Shown: positions 23,036-32,168, counted from the stretch's first letter. The stretch is 32,284 nt of DNA from Rhodospirillaceae bacterium (GCA_020852595.1 JADZAK010000094.1:1-32284), one strand, 5' to 3'. The notes: generated by a model from the letters alone, not told the origin. A program made the numbers and translations.

Positions 23036-23485
23036 TTGGATTCAAAAGAATATATGAATCTGGCCTACCGCGAGGCCGCCGCCGCCGCCGCCCGGGGCGA
23101 AGTGCCCATCGGGGCCGTGGTGGTCGGCCCGTCGGGTGAGGTCCTGGCCGCCGCCGGCAACGAGGTCGAAGCGCGTAACGATCCGACCGCCCATGCCGAG
23201 GTCCTAGCCATCCGCGCCGCCGGTGAAAAATGGGGCGCGCCGCGTCTGCCGGGCTGCGATCTCTATGTCACCCTCGAGCCGTGCCCCATGTGCGCGGCCG
23301 CGGCGTCCTTCGCCCGCATCCGCCGCATTGTCTTTGGCGCTTACGACCCGAAGGGCGGCGGCGTCGAGCATGGTCCGCGCATCTTCAGCCAGCCCACATG
23401 CCATCACGCCCCGGAGGTCGTGGGCGGCGTGGAGGCCGGCCGCGCCGAACAGATGCTCAAAGGTTTCTTCGCCGCGCGGCGCTAA
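23036..23485 (+). CDS. tadA: tRNA-specific adenosine deaminase TadA
   Basis: TadA converts A34 to inosine in the tRNA-Arg(ACG) anticodon. The 149-residue protein has the zinc deaminase motifs HAEV (His53, Glu55) and PCPMC (Cys83, Cys86), plus VPIGAVVVGPSG and a GGGVEHG loop. The start shown is TTG with AGG upstream, giving MDSKEYMNLAYREA as in homologues; an ATG at 23054 (MNLAYREA) is the alternative. It is divergent from the lytic transglycosylase gene and followed 20 nt later by a secreted protein gene. Confidence 0.93.
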   Translation: MDSKEYMNLAYREAAAAAARGEVPIGAVVVGPSGEVLAAAGNEVEARNDPTAHAEVLAIRAAGEKWGAPRLPGCDLYVTLEPCPMCAAAASFARIRRIVFGAYDPKGGGVEHGPRIFSQPTCHHAPEVVGGVEAGRAEQMLKGFFAARR

Positions 23486-23505
23486 CCAATGCTAGAGTTG
23501 CACCC

Positions 23506-23991
23506 ATGAACAAGGCACTTCTCACGGCGGCCCTGATCCTCGGTCTCACCGCGCCCGCGTTCTCCGCGGAGCATGGCGGCGGGGAAGAGAGCCCCGTCGG
23601 TTACGGCGGCGCCAAGATCCAGATGATGCCGATAATGGCGCCGTACCGTGTCGGCAAGGAACTGCGCTATCAGGTGCTCACCCTGCGCCTCGTGCTCGCG
23701 CCGAACCCGGAGACGGAACGTCCGGCCTGCTTCATGGTGCCGATCCTGCACGAGAAGATCCTGCTCTACCTGCATAAGGCCAAGCTGCAGCAGGCCGACT
23801 TCTCCGGCCAGCGTTTGGACGTGCTGAGGGAAAAGCTGCTCGACGTCGCGACCTCCAACACCGACAAGAGCTACTTCACGGCCGTGGAATTCCTGGACGA
23901 CCAGTCCATGCTGCCGAGCGCCGGCGGCTCGAAAGCCTCGGCGACCTCACTCGACCCGCGTTCCTCGACGCTGACGTCGCAGTGTAAGTGA
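23506..23991 (+). CDS. Secreted protein with FliL-like pattern, unknown function
   Basis: This 161-residue protein has a signal peptide (MNKALLTAALILGLTAPAFSA). The mature part reads IQMMPIMAPYRVG, RYQVLTLRLVLAP, then MVPILHEKILLYLHKAKL, LDVLREKLLDVAT and YFTAVEFLDD. The succession of a long strand, a helix starting PIL..KIL, a second helix and an end strand resembles the periplasmic domain of FliL-type flagellar proteins, but I see no true FliL signature and the N-terminus is a cleavable signal, not an anchor. The neighbouring transglycosylase would fit a flagellar or envelope role. Treat as unknown. Confidence 0.65.
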   Translation: MNKALLTAALILGLTAPAFSAEHGGGEESPVGYGGAKIQMMPIMAPYRVGKELRYQVLTLRLVLAPNPETERPACFMVPILHEKILLYLHKAKLQQADFSGQRLDVLREKLLDVATSNTDKSYFTAVEFLDDQSMLPSAGGSKASATSLDPRSSTLTSQCK

Positions 23992-24000
23992 CGAACACAA

Positions 24001-24106
24001 AACCCGTCATCCTTGGGCCGAAGGCCCGGGGATCAAGGGTTCTCTCATTTCTGTTTTATAAACCCGAAACCCCTGGATGCTCGCGGGCTGCGCGCGCAAG
24101 CATGAC
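24001..24106. repeat. Two-part palindromic element between the FliL-like gene and purD
   Basis: The first unit (24001-24041) has nested arms AACCC/GGGTT, ATCC/GGAT and GGGCC/GGCCC around a GAA loop. A second unit (about 24071-24106) has ATGCT...AGCAT and ends CATGAC, so GTCATCC at the left and GCATGAC at the right bracket the whole spacer. This is the layout of alphaproteobacterial bipartite intergenic palindromes. It lies between convergent genes. Confidence 0.55.
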
Positions 24107-24109
24107 AGC

Positions 24110-25402
24110 CTAGTTTTTCTCCCGCGCCACCGCGCGCCAGCCGATATCGCGGCGGCAGAAACCACCCGGCCAGTCGATCAGATCGACCGCCTGATAAGCG
24201 CGGGCTTGCGCCTCGCGCACGTTCTTGCCCGTCGCGGTGACGGCGAGCACGCGGCCGCCGCTCGCGACGATGACCTTTTCCGCGCCGCGCGTTTCTTCCT
24301 TGGTGCCCGCGTGGAACACCTTCACGCCCTCGAGCGCATCCACGCCGGTGAGGCCGCCGATGACGGTGCCTTTCTCCGGCGTGCCCGGATAACCGTTCGC
24401 GGCCATGATGACCGTCAGCGCGACCTCGTCGTGCCAGCGCACATCGAAGTTCGCGAGCTGGCCGTCGGCGGTGGCCAGCAGCGCCGGAAGCACGTCCGAC
24501 TTCATGCGCATCATCAGGCATTCGCACTCGGGGTCGCCGAAGCGCGCGTTGAACTCGATCACCTTGGGACCCTCCTCGCCGATCATGAGGCCGACGAACA
24601 GCACGCCGGTGAAGGGCGTGCCTTCCTTGGCCATGCCGTCCACCGTCGGGATCACGATCTCTTTCATGATGCGCGCATGCATCGCGGCATCGACGACGGG
24701 GGTCGGTGAATAAGCGCCCATGCCGCCCGTGTTCGGGCCGGTGTCGCCGTCGCCGACGGCCTTGTGATCCTGCGCGGCCGCCAGCGGCAGCGCGGTCTTT
24801 CCGTCGACCAGCACGAAGAAGCTCGCTTCCTCGCCGTATAGGAACTCCTCGATCACCACTTCATTGCCCGCCGCGCCAAACGCGCGGTCGGTCATGATGG
24901 AATCGACGGCGGCGTTCGCTTCATCGACCGTCTGGCACAGGATCACGCCCTTGCCGGCCGCGAGGCCGTCGGCCTTCACGACGATCGGCGCGCCTTTTTG
25001 GGCGACGAAGGTCTTGGCCGACTCCGCATCCTTGAAGCGGCCGTAGGCGCCGGTCGGGATATTGTATTTGGCGAGCAGGTCCTTGGTGAACCCCTTGGAG
25101 CCTTCGAGCTGCGCGGCGGCCTTGCGCGGGCCGAAGGACTTGATGCCCGCCTGGGTGAGCCGGTCCACCAGGCCCGCCACCAGCGGCGCCGCGGGTCCGA
25201 CCACCACGAAATCGATCTTTTCGTCCTTGGCGAATGTGACGAGGCCGTCCAGGTCCTCGGCGCCGATGGCCACGCAGGTCGCCGTTTCGGCGATGCCCGG
25301 ATTTCCCGGCGCGCAGAACAGCTTGCTGCACAGGGGCGATGCGGAAATCTTCCAGCACAAGGCATGTTCGCGCCCGCCGCCGCCTACCACCAAAACCCGC
25401 AT
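24110..25402 (-). CDS. purD: Phosphoribosylamine--glycine ligase
   Basis: PurD (GAR synthetase) ligates glycine to phosphoribosylamine with ATP, the second step of purine synthesis. The 430-residue protein starts [19 protein letters not shown] with the N-terminal phosphate loop. It continues with the ATP-grasp region ([64 protein letters not shown]), where the Glu/Asn metal ligands lie. The ATG at 25402 was chosen because homology starts there; an in-frame extension to 25465 overlaps xseA. It is divergent from xseA with a 47-nt gap. Confidence 0.97.
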   Translation of the reverse strand: MRVLVVGGGGREHALCWKISASPLCSKLFCAPGNPGIAETATCVAIGAEDLDGLVTFAKDEKIDFVVVGPAAPLVAGLVDRLTQAGIKSFGPRKAAAQLEGSKGFTKDLLAKYNIPTGAYGRFKDAESAKTFVAQKGAPIVVKADGLAAGKGVILCQTVDEANAAVDSIMTDRAFGAAGNEVVIEEFLYGEEASFFVLVDGKTALPLAAAQDHKAVGDGDTGPNTGGMGAYSPTPVVDAAMHARIMKEIVIPTVDGMAKEGTPFTGVLFVGLMIGEEGPKVIEFNARFGDPECECLMMRMKSDVLPALLATADGQLANFDVRWHDEVALTVIMAANGYPGTPEKGTVIGGLTGVDALEGVKVFHAGTKEETRGAEKVIVASGGRVLAVTATGKNVREAQARAYQAVDLIDWPGGFCRRDIGWRAVAREKN

Positions 25403-25449
25403 CTTTTCGCCCCGTTCCTTTGAGTTCGCGGCAGTGGCATAACAGAGCC

Positions 25450-26886
25450 ATGAGCGACATGCCATCCCTCGAGACCCCTCCCGCTTCCGACCATAATGCG
25501 CCGGCTCTGACGGTCTCCCAGCTGTCCAACCGGCTGAAACGCACGGTCGAGGACGCTTTCGGCTACGTGCGGGTCAAAGGCGAGATTTCCCAGCCCAAAG
25601 TGGCCGGCTCAGGCCACTGTTATCTGCGCCTGAAAGACGAGGACGCCGTCATCGACGGCATCGTCTGGCGCGGCGCCATGGCCAAGATCGGCATCCGGCC
25701 CGAGGAGGGCATGGAAGTCATCGCCACCGGCAAGCTGACCACCTACCCGGGCCGCTCCAGCTACCAGATCATCATCGAAAGCATGGAACTGGCCGGCCAG
25801 GGCGCGCTCCTGAAGCTGCTCGAGGACCGGCGCAAGAAACTCGCCGCGGAAGGCCTGTTCGACGAAGGGCGCAAGAAGCCGCTGCCGTTCCTGCCCACGG
25901 TGATCGGTGTGGTGACCTCGCCCACCGGCGCGGTGATCCGCGACATCCTGCACCGTATTCGCGAGCGCTGCGGCTGTCATGTGATCATATGGCCGGTGCG
26001 TGTGCAGGGCGAGGGCGCGGCCGATGAAGTGACGGCGGCGATCAACGGCTTCAACGCGCTGCCCGAAGGCGGCGCGATCCCGCGTCCCGATCTTCTCATC
26101 GTCGCGCGCGGCGGCGGCAGCTTGGAGGACCTCTGGTCCTTCAACGAAGAGAATGTCGTGCGCGCCGCGGCCGCCTCGAAAATTCCGCTCATCTCCGCCA
26201 TCGGTCACGAGACCGATTGGACCCTGATCGACTACGCCGCCGACCGGCGCGCGCCGACGCCGACGGGGGCCGCCGAAATGGCGGTGCCGGTGCGCCTCGA
26301 TCTCCTGGCGAATGTGCAACAGCGTCATGGACGGCTGGTGCAAGGGATCACGCGCCTCCTGACGGAACGCAGTATCCATCTCGAAGGCCTGATCCGCGGT
26401 ATCCCGCGCCTCGACCATATCGTCGCGCAGAAGACGCAAGATTTGGACGTTCTCGCAGAACGTCTCGCGCTCGGCCCGCGCAGCTTGCTGCAAACCAAGG
26501 GGCACGAGCTCGCCGTCATTTCGGCGAAGCTCGATCTCGACCGCTTCGGGCGCGATATCGAGCGCCATGTCTCCGATGTCGAAAAACTCGCGCAGCGCTT
26601 CGCCCGCGCGGCCGCGCGCGGGATCGAGGATTGTGCGGCGAAGCTCGAATCCTTCGCGGCGCGCCTGGACTCGAGCTCGCCCTTCAGCCCGTTGAAACGC
26701 GGCTATGCGCTGGTGCGCGACGCCGGCGGCGATCCGATCACCGCGGCGGCGGCCATGGCGGCGGGCGCGATGATCGAAATCGAATTCAACGACGGCAAGG
26801 TCGGCGCGCGTGTCGAAGGCGGCGGCGCGAAACCGCAGACCAAACCGGCGCGCAAGCCCGATCCCGGTCAGGGAAGCTTGTTATGA
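25450..26886 (+). CDS. xseA: Exodeoxyribonuclease VII large subunit
   Basis: XseA is the catalytic subunit of the ATP-independent, metal-independent single-strand exonuclease VII. The 478-residue protein has the N-terminal OB-fold ([44 protein letters not shown]) and the conserved catalytic domain ([66 protein letters not shown]), followed by a long coiled-coil region and an RGYA-type end ([13 protein letters not shown]). The xseB small-subunit gene is not adjacent. The stop overlaps the start of the M23 peptidase gene by 3 nt. Confidence 0.97.
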   Translation: MSDMPSLETPPASDHNAPALTVSQLSNRLKRTVEDAFGYVRVKGEISQPKVAGSGHCYLRLKDEDAVIDGIVWRGAMAKIGIRPEEGMEVIATGKLTTYPGRSSYQIIIESMELAGQGALLKLLEDRRKKLAAEGLFDEGRKKPLPFLPTVIGVVTSPTGAVIRDILHRIRERCGCHVIIWPVRVQGEGAADEVTAAINGFNALPEGGAIPRPDLLIVARGGGSLEDLWSFNEENVVRAAAASKIPLISAIGHETDWTLIDYAADRRAPTPTGAAEMAVPVRLDLLANVQQRHGRLVQGITRLLTERSIHLEGLIRGIPRLDHIVAQKTQDLDVLAERLALGPRSLLQTKGHELAVISAKLDLDRFGRDIERHVSDVEKLAQRFARAAARGIEDCAAKLESFAARLDSSSPFSPLKRGYALVRDAGGDPITAAAAMAAGAMIEIEFNDGKVGARVEGGGAKPQTKPARKPDPGQGSLL

Positions 26887-27695
26887 AAAAGCTGATCCTC
26901 GCGGCGCTGCTGTTCTCGACACCCGCGCTCGCGCTCGACGTGAGCATCGGCGGCAAGCTGGAGCAGGGTGGGCTCGTCATCGGCACGGCGCCGCCGGGTT
27001 CGGCCATTACATTTGGAGACCGCACGGTTCCCACGGCGGCCGACGGCACGTTCCTCGTCGGCTTGGGGCGGGACGCCGCGGAGGCCGCGCCCTTAAAAAT
27101 TACCGCGCCCGACGGCGAGACCGAAATCCGCACCCTGCAAATCGCCAAGCGTGACTGGCGCATCGACCGCGTCAACGGCGTGCCGCAGAACCTTGTCACG
27201 CCGGACCCCGACACCGCCGCGCGCATCGCCGAGGACAGTAAGCTGTTGCGCGCCGCGCGCGCCGTGCTCGAGAAGGAACCGTTCTACCGCACCGGCCTGA
27301 TCCGGCCCGCCGACGGACGCATCTCGGGCGTCTACGGCAGCCAGCGCATCCTCAACGGAACCCCGGGCAGCATTCACGGCGGTCTCGACATCGCGAACCT
27401 GACCGGCACGCCCATCAAGGCGGCGGCCGACGGCGTCGTCACCCTCGCCAATCCGGGCCTTGTGCTGTCCGGCGGCACGGTGCTGATCAATCACGGCTAC
27501 GGCCTGCAGACCAGCTACATCCACATGAGCCGCCTCGACGTGAAGGACGGCCAGCATGTGAAGCAGGGCGATGTGATCGGGGCCATCGGCGCGACGGGCC
27601 GCGTCACGGGCCCCCATCTGCACTTCTCGGTGCTGTGGTTCGACACCGGCCTCGATCCCGAGACCGTCCTCGCGCTTATGCCGGCGAATAAATGA
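26883..27695 (+). CDS. M23-family (LytM) peptidoglycan peptidase
   Basis: This 270-residue protein has a signal peptide ([17 protein letters not shown]). The mature N-terminal half has a beta-rich [15 protein letters not shown] domain. The C-terminal LytM domain holds the zinc motifs [14 protein letters not shown] (HxxxD) and GPHLHFSV (HxH), with [11 protein letters not shown] between them, so the full catalytic zinc site is present. It should cleave peptide cross-bridges in peptidoglycan. Translation appears coupled to xseA (ATGA overlap), an unusual pairing of a DNA nuclease subunit with a cell-wall enzyme. Confidence 0.93.
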   Translation: MKKLILAALLFSTPALALDVSIGGKLEQGGLVIGTAPPGSAITFGDRTVPTAADGTFLVGLGRDAAEAAPLKITAPDGETEIRTLQIAKRDWRIDRVNGVPQNLVTPDPDTAARIAEDSKLLRAARAVLEKEPFYRTGLIRPADGRISGVYGSQRILNGTPGSIHGGLDIANLTGTPIKAAADGVVTLANPGLVLSGGTVLINHGYGLQTSYIHMSRLDVKDGQHVKQGDVIGAIGATGRVTGPHLHFSVLWFDTGLDPETVLALMPANK

Positions 27696-27702
27696 GTAAT
27701 CG

Positions 27703-27733
27703 GTCATCCTTGGCGCGAAGCGCGGGGGATGAC
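27703..27733. repeat. Palindrome with GAA loop before lpxK stop
   Basis: GTCATCC (27703-27709) pairs with GGATGAC (27727-27733) and GCGC (27713-27716) with GCGC (27720-27723), leaving a central GAA. The 31-nt element is symmetrical and lies between convergent genes. It is the clearest copy of the GTCATCC-type family also seen at 24001-24041. Confidence 0.7.
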
Positions 27734-27741
27734 GGTATAAG

Positions 27742-28719
27742 TTATTGCCCCTTGGTCAGCGCTCTCCCGAGCAGCGCATCGAGCGCTTCGGGGCGCTCCC
27801 ACTCCACATCGACCGTGAGAACGTCCACCTGCTGGCGCTGATCGGGTTCCAGCCGCACGGCGTCTTTTTCAGTCGTGACCGGAATCGCTCCGATCGCGAA
27901 CGCTTCGTCGAGGATGGGCTGGATATCGGCGACATCGAAGGCGTAGTGGTCGTCGAAGGGATGGAAGGCGTTCACGCGCGCGCCGATTTCACGCAGCGAA
28001 TGGTAGAATTTTTCCGGATCGCCGATGCCGGCGAAACCGACCACGCGCTGGCCCTTGAGGCGCAGACGTTCCGGCCCCGGCACGAGGCGCGCCCACAGCA
28101 CCGGCAGGTATTCGGCGAGGTCCTGCGCGATCCCGAGGCGGTCTTCGCCCATGATCACCGCGGCTTGCGCGCGCGCGAGGCCGCCGCGGACCGGCTCGCG
28201 CAAGGGGCCGGCCGGAAACAGGCGCCCGTTGCCGAAGCCGGTGCGTCCGTCGATCACGACCAGCGAAAGGTCTTTCGCGAGGCTGGAATGTTGATGTCCG
28301 TCATCCATGACGAGCACGTCGGCGCCGTCCGCGACGGCCGGTGCCGCCGCCTGCGCGCGTTCGCGCGACACCCACACCGCGCCGCGCCGGCTGTGCAGCA
28401 GCGCCTCGTCGCCGACATCGTCCACCGTATGCGTGCGCGCATCCACGCGCACGGGGCCCTTCACGCTGCCGCCGTAGCCGCGCATGACCACCGCCGGCGT
28501 GCGTCCTTGCGCGGCCAGGCGGCGCACGATCGATCCCACAATCGGCGTCTTGCCGGTGCCGCCGGTGGTGAGGTTGCCGACGCAGATCACCGGCACGTCC
28601 GCCTTCACCAGCGGCGCGCGCACGGCGCGGCGCGCGGTGATGCCGCCGACGATCTGGCCCACCGGTTCCAGAAGCCGCGCGAGCGGATTGTCGCTTTGCC
28701 AGAACTCAGGCGCGCGCAT
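27742..28719 (-). CDS. lpxK: Tetraacyldisaccharide 4'-kinase
   Basis: LpxK phosphorylates the 4' position of the lipid A precursor at the inner face of the inner membrane. The 325-residue protein has the membrane-proximal N-terminus (MRAPEFWQSDNPLARLLEPVG), the P-loop GNLTTGGTGKTP (residues 48-59), and the conserved VMDDGHQH (Asp139-Asp140, His142) in place of the more common DDGFQN. VTTEKDAVRL near the C-terminus is also family-typical. It overlaps the upstream DUF374 acyltransferase gene by 14 nt. The Kdo transferase gene waaA, commonly between these two in alphaproteobacteria, is not there. Confidence 0.95.
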   Translation of the reverse strand: MRAPEFWQSDNPLARLLEPVGQIVGGITARRAVRAPLVKADVPVICVGNLTTGGTGKTPIVGSIVRRLAAQGRTPAVVMRGYGGSVKGPVRVDARTHTVDDVGDEALLHSRRGAVWVSRERAQAAAPAVADGADVLVMDDGHQHSSLAKDLSLVVIDGRTGFGNGRLFPAGPLREPVRGGLARAQAAVIMGEDRLGIAQDLAEYLPVLWARLVPGPERLRLKGQRVVGFAGIGDPEKFYHSLREIGARVNAFHPFDDHYAFDVADIQPILDEAFAIGAIPVTTEKDAVRLEPDQRQQVDVLTVDVEWERPEALDALLGRALTKGQ

Positions 28720-29413
28720 CGGCCAATTCCGCGGGCATGATCGGGCTGTGGCCCACCATTTCGTCGGCCTGGGCGCTCACGCGCGTCAGCTCGGCTTCCA
28801 GACGCGCACGCAAGGCGCCGGTGTCGGCGCCGCTTGTGACGGCGATGGGCTCGCCCCATACCATCGCGCCTTCACCAAAGGGCAGCGCGACGATCAGCCG
28901 GTCCCAACTGCCCAGCACCACGCGCCGGCTCACCGACACCGCCGCCGGAACGATGGGCGCGCCGGAAAGCCGGGCCAGCGCGATGGCGCCGTCGGAGGCG
29001 CGCATGCGCGGTCCGCGCGGCCCGTCCGGCGTGATGCCGACGGACACGCCGCTCTTGATGAGGCGCACGAGGGCGCGCAGCGCTTCGCTGCCGCCGCGGG
29101 TCGAGGAGCCCGCGACCGTCTCGATGCCGAAGTGCTTCACCGTGCGCGCGATCAGCTGCCCGTCGGGGTGCGCGGAAATCAGCATGTGGAAGGGCCGCGC
29201 CGACGGCCAGCAATAGGGCATCATGGCGAGCCGGTTGTGCCAGAAGGCGACGATCACGGGCGTCTCGCCCGCCCAGGCGCCGCGCGCGGCGTCTTCGCCG
29301 ATGGTTTTCCAGCGGGTCGTGCGCCGCACCAGGCCGATATGCGCCGCCAGGGTTGCCCCCACCATGCGCTGCACGGCGGGTGTGCGGCCGACGCGTTTCA
29401 AAAGCTTGCCCAA
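28706..29413 (-). CDS. DUF374-type lysophospholipid acyltransferase-like protein
   Basis: This 235-residue protein, from a TTG start, belongs to the DUF374 group of the LPLAT superfamily: WHNRLAMMPY supplies the H-x(4)-type acceptor site in modified form, followed by SAHPDGQLIARTVKHFGIETVAGSSTRGG, VGITPDGPRGPRMRASDGAIALARLSGAPIVP and SWDRLIVALPFGEG. Such proteins lie next to lipid A genes and are presumed acyltransferases, but their reaction is not well established. It is first in the pair with lpxK and overlaps it by 14 nt. The N-terminal region is not strongly hydrophobic. Confidence 0.9.
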   Translation of the reverse strand: MGKLLKRVGRTPAVQRMVGATLAAHIGLVRRTTRWKTIGEDAARGAWAGETPVIVAFWHNRLAMMPYCWPSARPFHMLISAHPDGQLIARTVKHFGIETVAGSSTRGGSEALRALVRLIKSGVSVGITPDGPRGPRMRASDGAIALARLSGAPIVPAAVSVSRRVVLGSWDRLIVALPFGEGAMVWGEPIAVTSGADTGALRARLEAELTRVSAQADEMVGHSPIMPAELADARA

Positions 29414-29489
29414 AGAGGGTTCCGTCTCGTGTTATCCTGTCGTCCAAGACAATAGTGAGACAGCCTCGCTCTCGCCACCCGGGAAACAC

Positions 29490-29810
29490 ATGCCTTTTGT
29501 GCGGATTCTGCTTCTGATCGTCGCGGTGCTGGCCGTGGGCGTCATCGGCCTCGCGGTTTTCAGGCCCAGCCCCGAGATCCCGACGCCGCAGGCCGAAAGC
29601 GCGCCGCCGGTCTCAAGGCCCCTTCCGGCCGCCGCGCCGCGCCCGCCCGAGGCGGTCATGTCGCCCGCCGACGCCTCGAGCCCCGCCGAGATCACCGCGC
29701 GCGAAGCCGCCGAGGCCCAGCGCCGGCTCGAGCAGGAGCAGCAGGAAATGAACCCGGACTCGGTGCCGGTGGAAATGATGCCCCCGGGCGACCCGCCGGC
29801 CGTTAAATAA
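29490..29810 (+). CDS. Small membrane-anchored proline-rich protein
   Basis: This 106-residue protein has an N-terminal membrane segment (RILLLIVAVLAVGVIGLAVF, residues 5-24) and then a Pro/Ala/Glu-rich tail that is probably disordered (PEIPTPQAESAPPVSRPLPA, then a Glu/Gln-rich helix AEAQRRLEQEQQEM). It is likely anchored with the tail in the periplasm. No family is recognised. It is divergent from the DUF374 gene and 65 nt upstream of the PhnA-domain gene. Confidence 0.6.
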   Translation: MPFVRILLLIVAVLAVGVIGLAVFRPSPEIPTPQAESAPPVSRPLPAAAPRPPEAVMSPADASSPAEITAREAAEAQRRLEQEQQEMNPDSVPVEMMPPGDPPAVK

Positions 29811-29875
29811 TTTCCGGCGATCCGCCGGCCGCGGCGTGCTACGGGAAGGCCGAGTATTGTCACGATAGGACGGAC

Positions 29876-30178
29876 ATGAACGGCGAGAATGACGATTACG
29901 CCTACGATGAAGTGACCGGGGAATGGCGGCCCGCTTCCGAAATCGCGGCGGAGAAAGCCAAGGCCGCGGAGGTTCGCGACGCATCGGGGAACGTGTTGGC
30001 TGACGGCGACTCCGTCATCCTGATCAAGGATCTCAAGGTCAAGGGCGCCGGCCAGACTCTCAAGCAGGGGACGGTCATCAAATCGATCCGGCTCACGGGC
30101 GATCCGGACGAAATCGACTGCCGTCACGACACGATCAAGGGCCTCGTCCTGCGCACCGAGTTCGTGCGCAAGCGCTAA
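29876..30178 (+). CDS. PhnA-domain protein lacking the zinc ribbon
   Basis: This 100-residue protein has the C-terminal PhnA/YjdM domain clearly: VRDASGNVLADGDSVILIKDLKVKGAGQTLKQGT, ending GLVLRTEFVRKR. The usual N-terminal CxxC zinc ribbon is absent; the first 30 residues (MNGENDDYAYDEVTGEWRPA) have no cysteine. Despite the historical name, PhnA is not needed for phosphonate use, and the role is unknown. Its stop overlaps the convergent glycosyltransferase stop. Confidence 0.85.
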   Translation: MNGENDDYAYDEVTGEWRPASEIAAEKAKAAEVRDASGNVLADGDSVILIKDLKVKGAGQTLKQGTVIKSIRLTGDPDEIDCRHDTIKGLVLRTEFVRKR

Positions 30179-31212
30179 CTCGCCGCCGCCGCCTGCTCCG
30201 CGAAGTAGGCCGCCGGCGGAAACGGACGCAAGTTGTCCAGGAACTGCGCGGTGCTCGCCGCCCAGGAATATTTCTCGGCATGGGCGCGGCAGGCTTCGGG
30301 CGAGGCCTTCAGCGCTTCACGCACAGCCGTCGCCAGATCCTCGTGCAGGCATCCGACGGGCGCGTCGCCGATCACATCGCGCGGCCCGGCGACGGGATAG
30401 GCCGCGACAGGAACGCCGCAGGCCAGCGCTTCGAGCAGGACGAGACCGAAGGTGTCGGTGAGGCTCGGGAACACGAACACATCCGCGGCGGCATAGAAAC
30501 GCGCGAGGTCCTCGCCCTGCTTCACGCCCACGAATTTCACCTCGGGATATTTTTTCGCCAGCATGTCCATCTGCGGTCCGTCGCCGACCACGACCTTGCT
30601 CTTCGGCTCGGGCAAGGACAGGAACGCCTCGATATTCTTTTCCACCGCGACGCGCCCGCAGGTGAGCGCGATCGGGCGCGGCAGATCGAGGAAGCCTTTC
30701 CCGCGCGGGCGGAACATCCGCGTATCCACGCCCCGGCTCCAGCGCCTGACGTTGGAGAAGCCCCGGCTCACCAACTCATTTTCGACGGTCTGCGTCGCGA
30801 CCATCACCGCCGATGACGGACGATGAAACCAGCGCAGGCCCCGGTAGGTCCACGTCGCCGGGATCGGCGCGCGCGCTTCAAGATACTCGGGGAACTTGGT
30901 GTGATAGGCGGTGGTGAAGGGGATGTCCCGGCGCAGGCAGTAGCGCCGCGCCGTGAAGCCGAGCGGCCCTTCGGTCGCGATATGCACGACGCACGGGCGA
31001 AGGCTCTCGATGGCGCGCGCCATCTTGCGGCCCGGAAACAGCGCGAGGCGGATTTCCGGATAGGTGGGGCACGGCACGGTGTTGAACTGGTCGGGCGTGA
31101 TCATCACCGCCTCGTGGCCCCTGGCGTCCAGGTGCCGGCGCAAGGCCGTGAGGGTCCGGACAACGCCGTTCACTTGAGGGTGCCAGGCGTCGGTGACGAT
31201 GAGGATGCGCAT
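30175..31212 (-). CDS. GT4-family glycosyltransferase
   Basis: This 345-residue GT-B glycosyltransferase starts at ATG 31212 (MRILIVTDAWHPQVNGVVRT), with the typical GT4 N-terminus and a mid-region VHIATEGPLGFTARRYC. The C-terminal nucleotide-sugar domain has VALTCGRVAVEKNIEAFL-like and VVVGDGPQ segments and the EX7E block around FPSLTDTFGLVLLEALACGVPVAAYPV. Related enzymes include alpha-mannosyl- and glucosyl-diacylglycerol synthases of alphaproteobacteria. Its partnership with the LpxH-like phosphoesterase (8-nt gap) and divergent DAGK-type gene supports a glycolipid role. The acceptor is not proven. Confidence 0.9.
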   Translation of the reverse strand: MRILIVTDAWHPQVNGVVRTLTALRRHLDARGHEAVMITPDQFNTVPCPTYPEIRLALFPGRKMARAIESLRPCVVHIATEGPLGFTARRYCLRRDIPFTTAYHTKFPEYLEARAPIPATWTYRGLRWFHRPSSAVMVATQTVENELVSRGFSNVRRWSRGVDTRMFRPRGKGFLDLPRPIALTCGRVAVEKNIEAFLSLPEPKSKVVVGDGPQMDMLAKKYPEVKFVGVKQGEDLARFYAAADVFVFPSLTDTFGLVLLEALACGVPVAAYPVAGPRDVIGDAPVGCLHEDLATAVREALKASPEACRAHAEKYSWAASTAQFLDNLRPFPPAAYFAEQAAAAS

Positions 31213-31220
31213 GAAGGTTC

Positions 31221-32039
31221 TTAGGTCGCCGTCTCGGGGGTGGGAGACCGGGAAGGCAATAACAAAGGAAGGGAGGGCAGGACGCCGCGCATCTCGGCCC
31301 AGTCGATGATTTCCCAGCGGCCGTCGTAGTGTTCGGCCAGCGCGGTGCAGCTCTCGACCCAGTCGCCGTCGTTGAGATAGGCGATGCCGCCGATGGTGCG
31401 GATTTCCGCGTGGTGGATGTGACCGCACACCACGCCGTCGACGCCGCGCTCGCGCGCCATGTGCGTCATGGTCTCTTCGAAATTGGAGATGAACTGGACC
31501 GCGTTCTTGACCTTGTGCTTCAGGTACTTGGACAAGGACCAGTAGGGCCGGCCCGTCATGCGGCGGAACGCGTTGTACCAGGTGTTCAAGGCCAGCGCGG
31601 CGGCGTAGGCGTGATCGCCCAGCACCGCGAGCCACTTGGCGTATTTCATCACGCCGTCGCATTCGTCGCCGTGCATGACCAGGAACCGCTGGCCGCCGAC
31701 GGTGACATGGATGTCGTCGCGCCGGACTTTGATTTCGCCGAACGCGTGGTCGACGAAGCCGCGGCCGAAAGAGTCGTGATTGCCCGGGATGAAGATGACC
31801 TCGGTGCCCTTGCGCGCCTTGCGCAGCAGCTTCTGCACCACGTCGTTATGGGCCTGCGGCCAGAACCAGTTCTTCCTCAGGCGCCAGCCGTCGATGATGT
31901 CCCCGACGAGGTAGAGCTTGTCCGATTCGGTGTGTTTGAGGAAGTCGAGGAGAAAATCGGCTTTGCAGCCGCGCGTACCCAAATGAATATCGGAGATGAA
32001 AAGCGTCTTGTACGTCAGCGAGGGGCCGATATCGCGCAA
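31221..32039 (-). CDS. UDP-2,3-diacylglucosamine diphosphatase-like metallophosphoesterase
   Basis: This 272-residue calcineurin-like phosphoesterase has all five metal motifs: FISDIHLGTRG, LVGDIIDGW, FIPGNHD, MHGDECD and VCGHIHHAE. It resembles the LpxH family, which cleaves UDP-2,3-diacylglucosamine in lipid A synthesis, though the alphaproteobacterial relatives in this kind of neighbourhood may act on other lipid precursors. The TTG start at 32039 has a strong AGGAG at correct spacing. It is the first gene of a pair with the GT4 gene. Confidence 0.85.
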   Translation of the reverse strand: MRDIGPSLTYKTLFISDIHLGTRGCKADFLLDFLKHTESDKLYLVGDIIDGWRLRKNWFWPQAHNDVVQKLLRKARKGTEVIFIPGNHDSFGRGFVDHAFGEIKVRRDDIHVTVGGQRFLVMHGDECDGVMKYAKWLAVLGDHAYAAALALNTWYNAFRRMTGRPYWSLSKYLKHKVKNAVQFISNFEETMTHMARERGVDGVVCGHIHHAEIRTIGGIAYLNDGDWVESCTALAEHYDGRWEIIDWAEMRGVLPSLPLLLPSRSPTPETAT

Positions 32040-32137
32040 TACATTCTCCTAATATTCCAGTGCGCGAACTCCATTTATGTGAGGTCGAATCTCCTGCCTA
32101 GGGGGTGGCCCCCTGTCTTCGCCAACTCTTCACGCGG

Positions 32138-32168
32138 TTGAAACAGAACTGTCACTTTCTGCTAGAAT
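32138..32168 (+). promoter_or_regulatory. Candidate promoter of the DAGK-type gene
   Basis: TTGAAA (32138-32143) and TAGAAT (32163-32168) are spaced 19 bp apart, longer than ideal. CTGTCAC inside the spacer looks like a Pho-box half but no second half is seen. The same divergent region also holds a 6-bp GC hairpin, AGGGGG/CCCCCT at 32100-32114. Confidence 0.25.
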
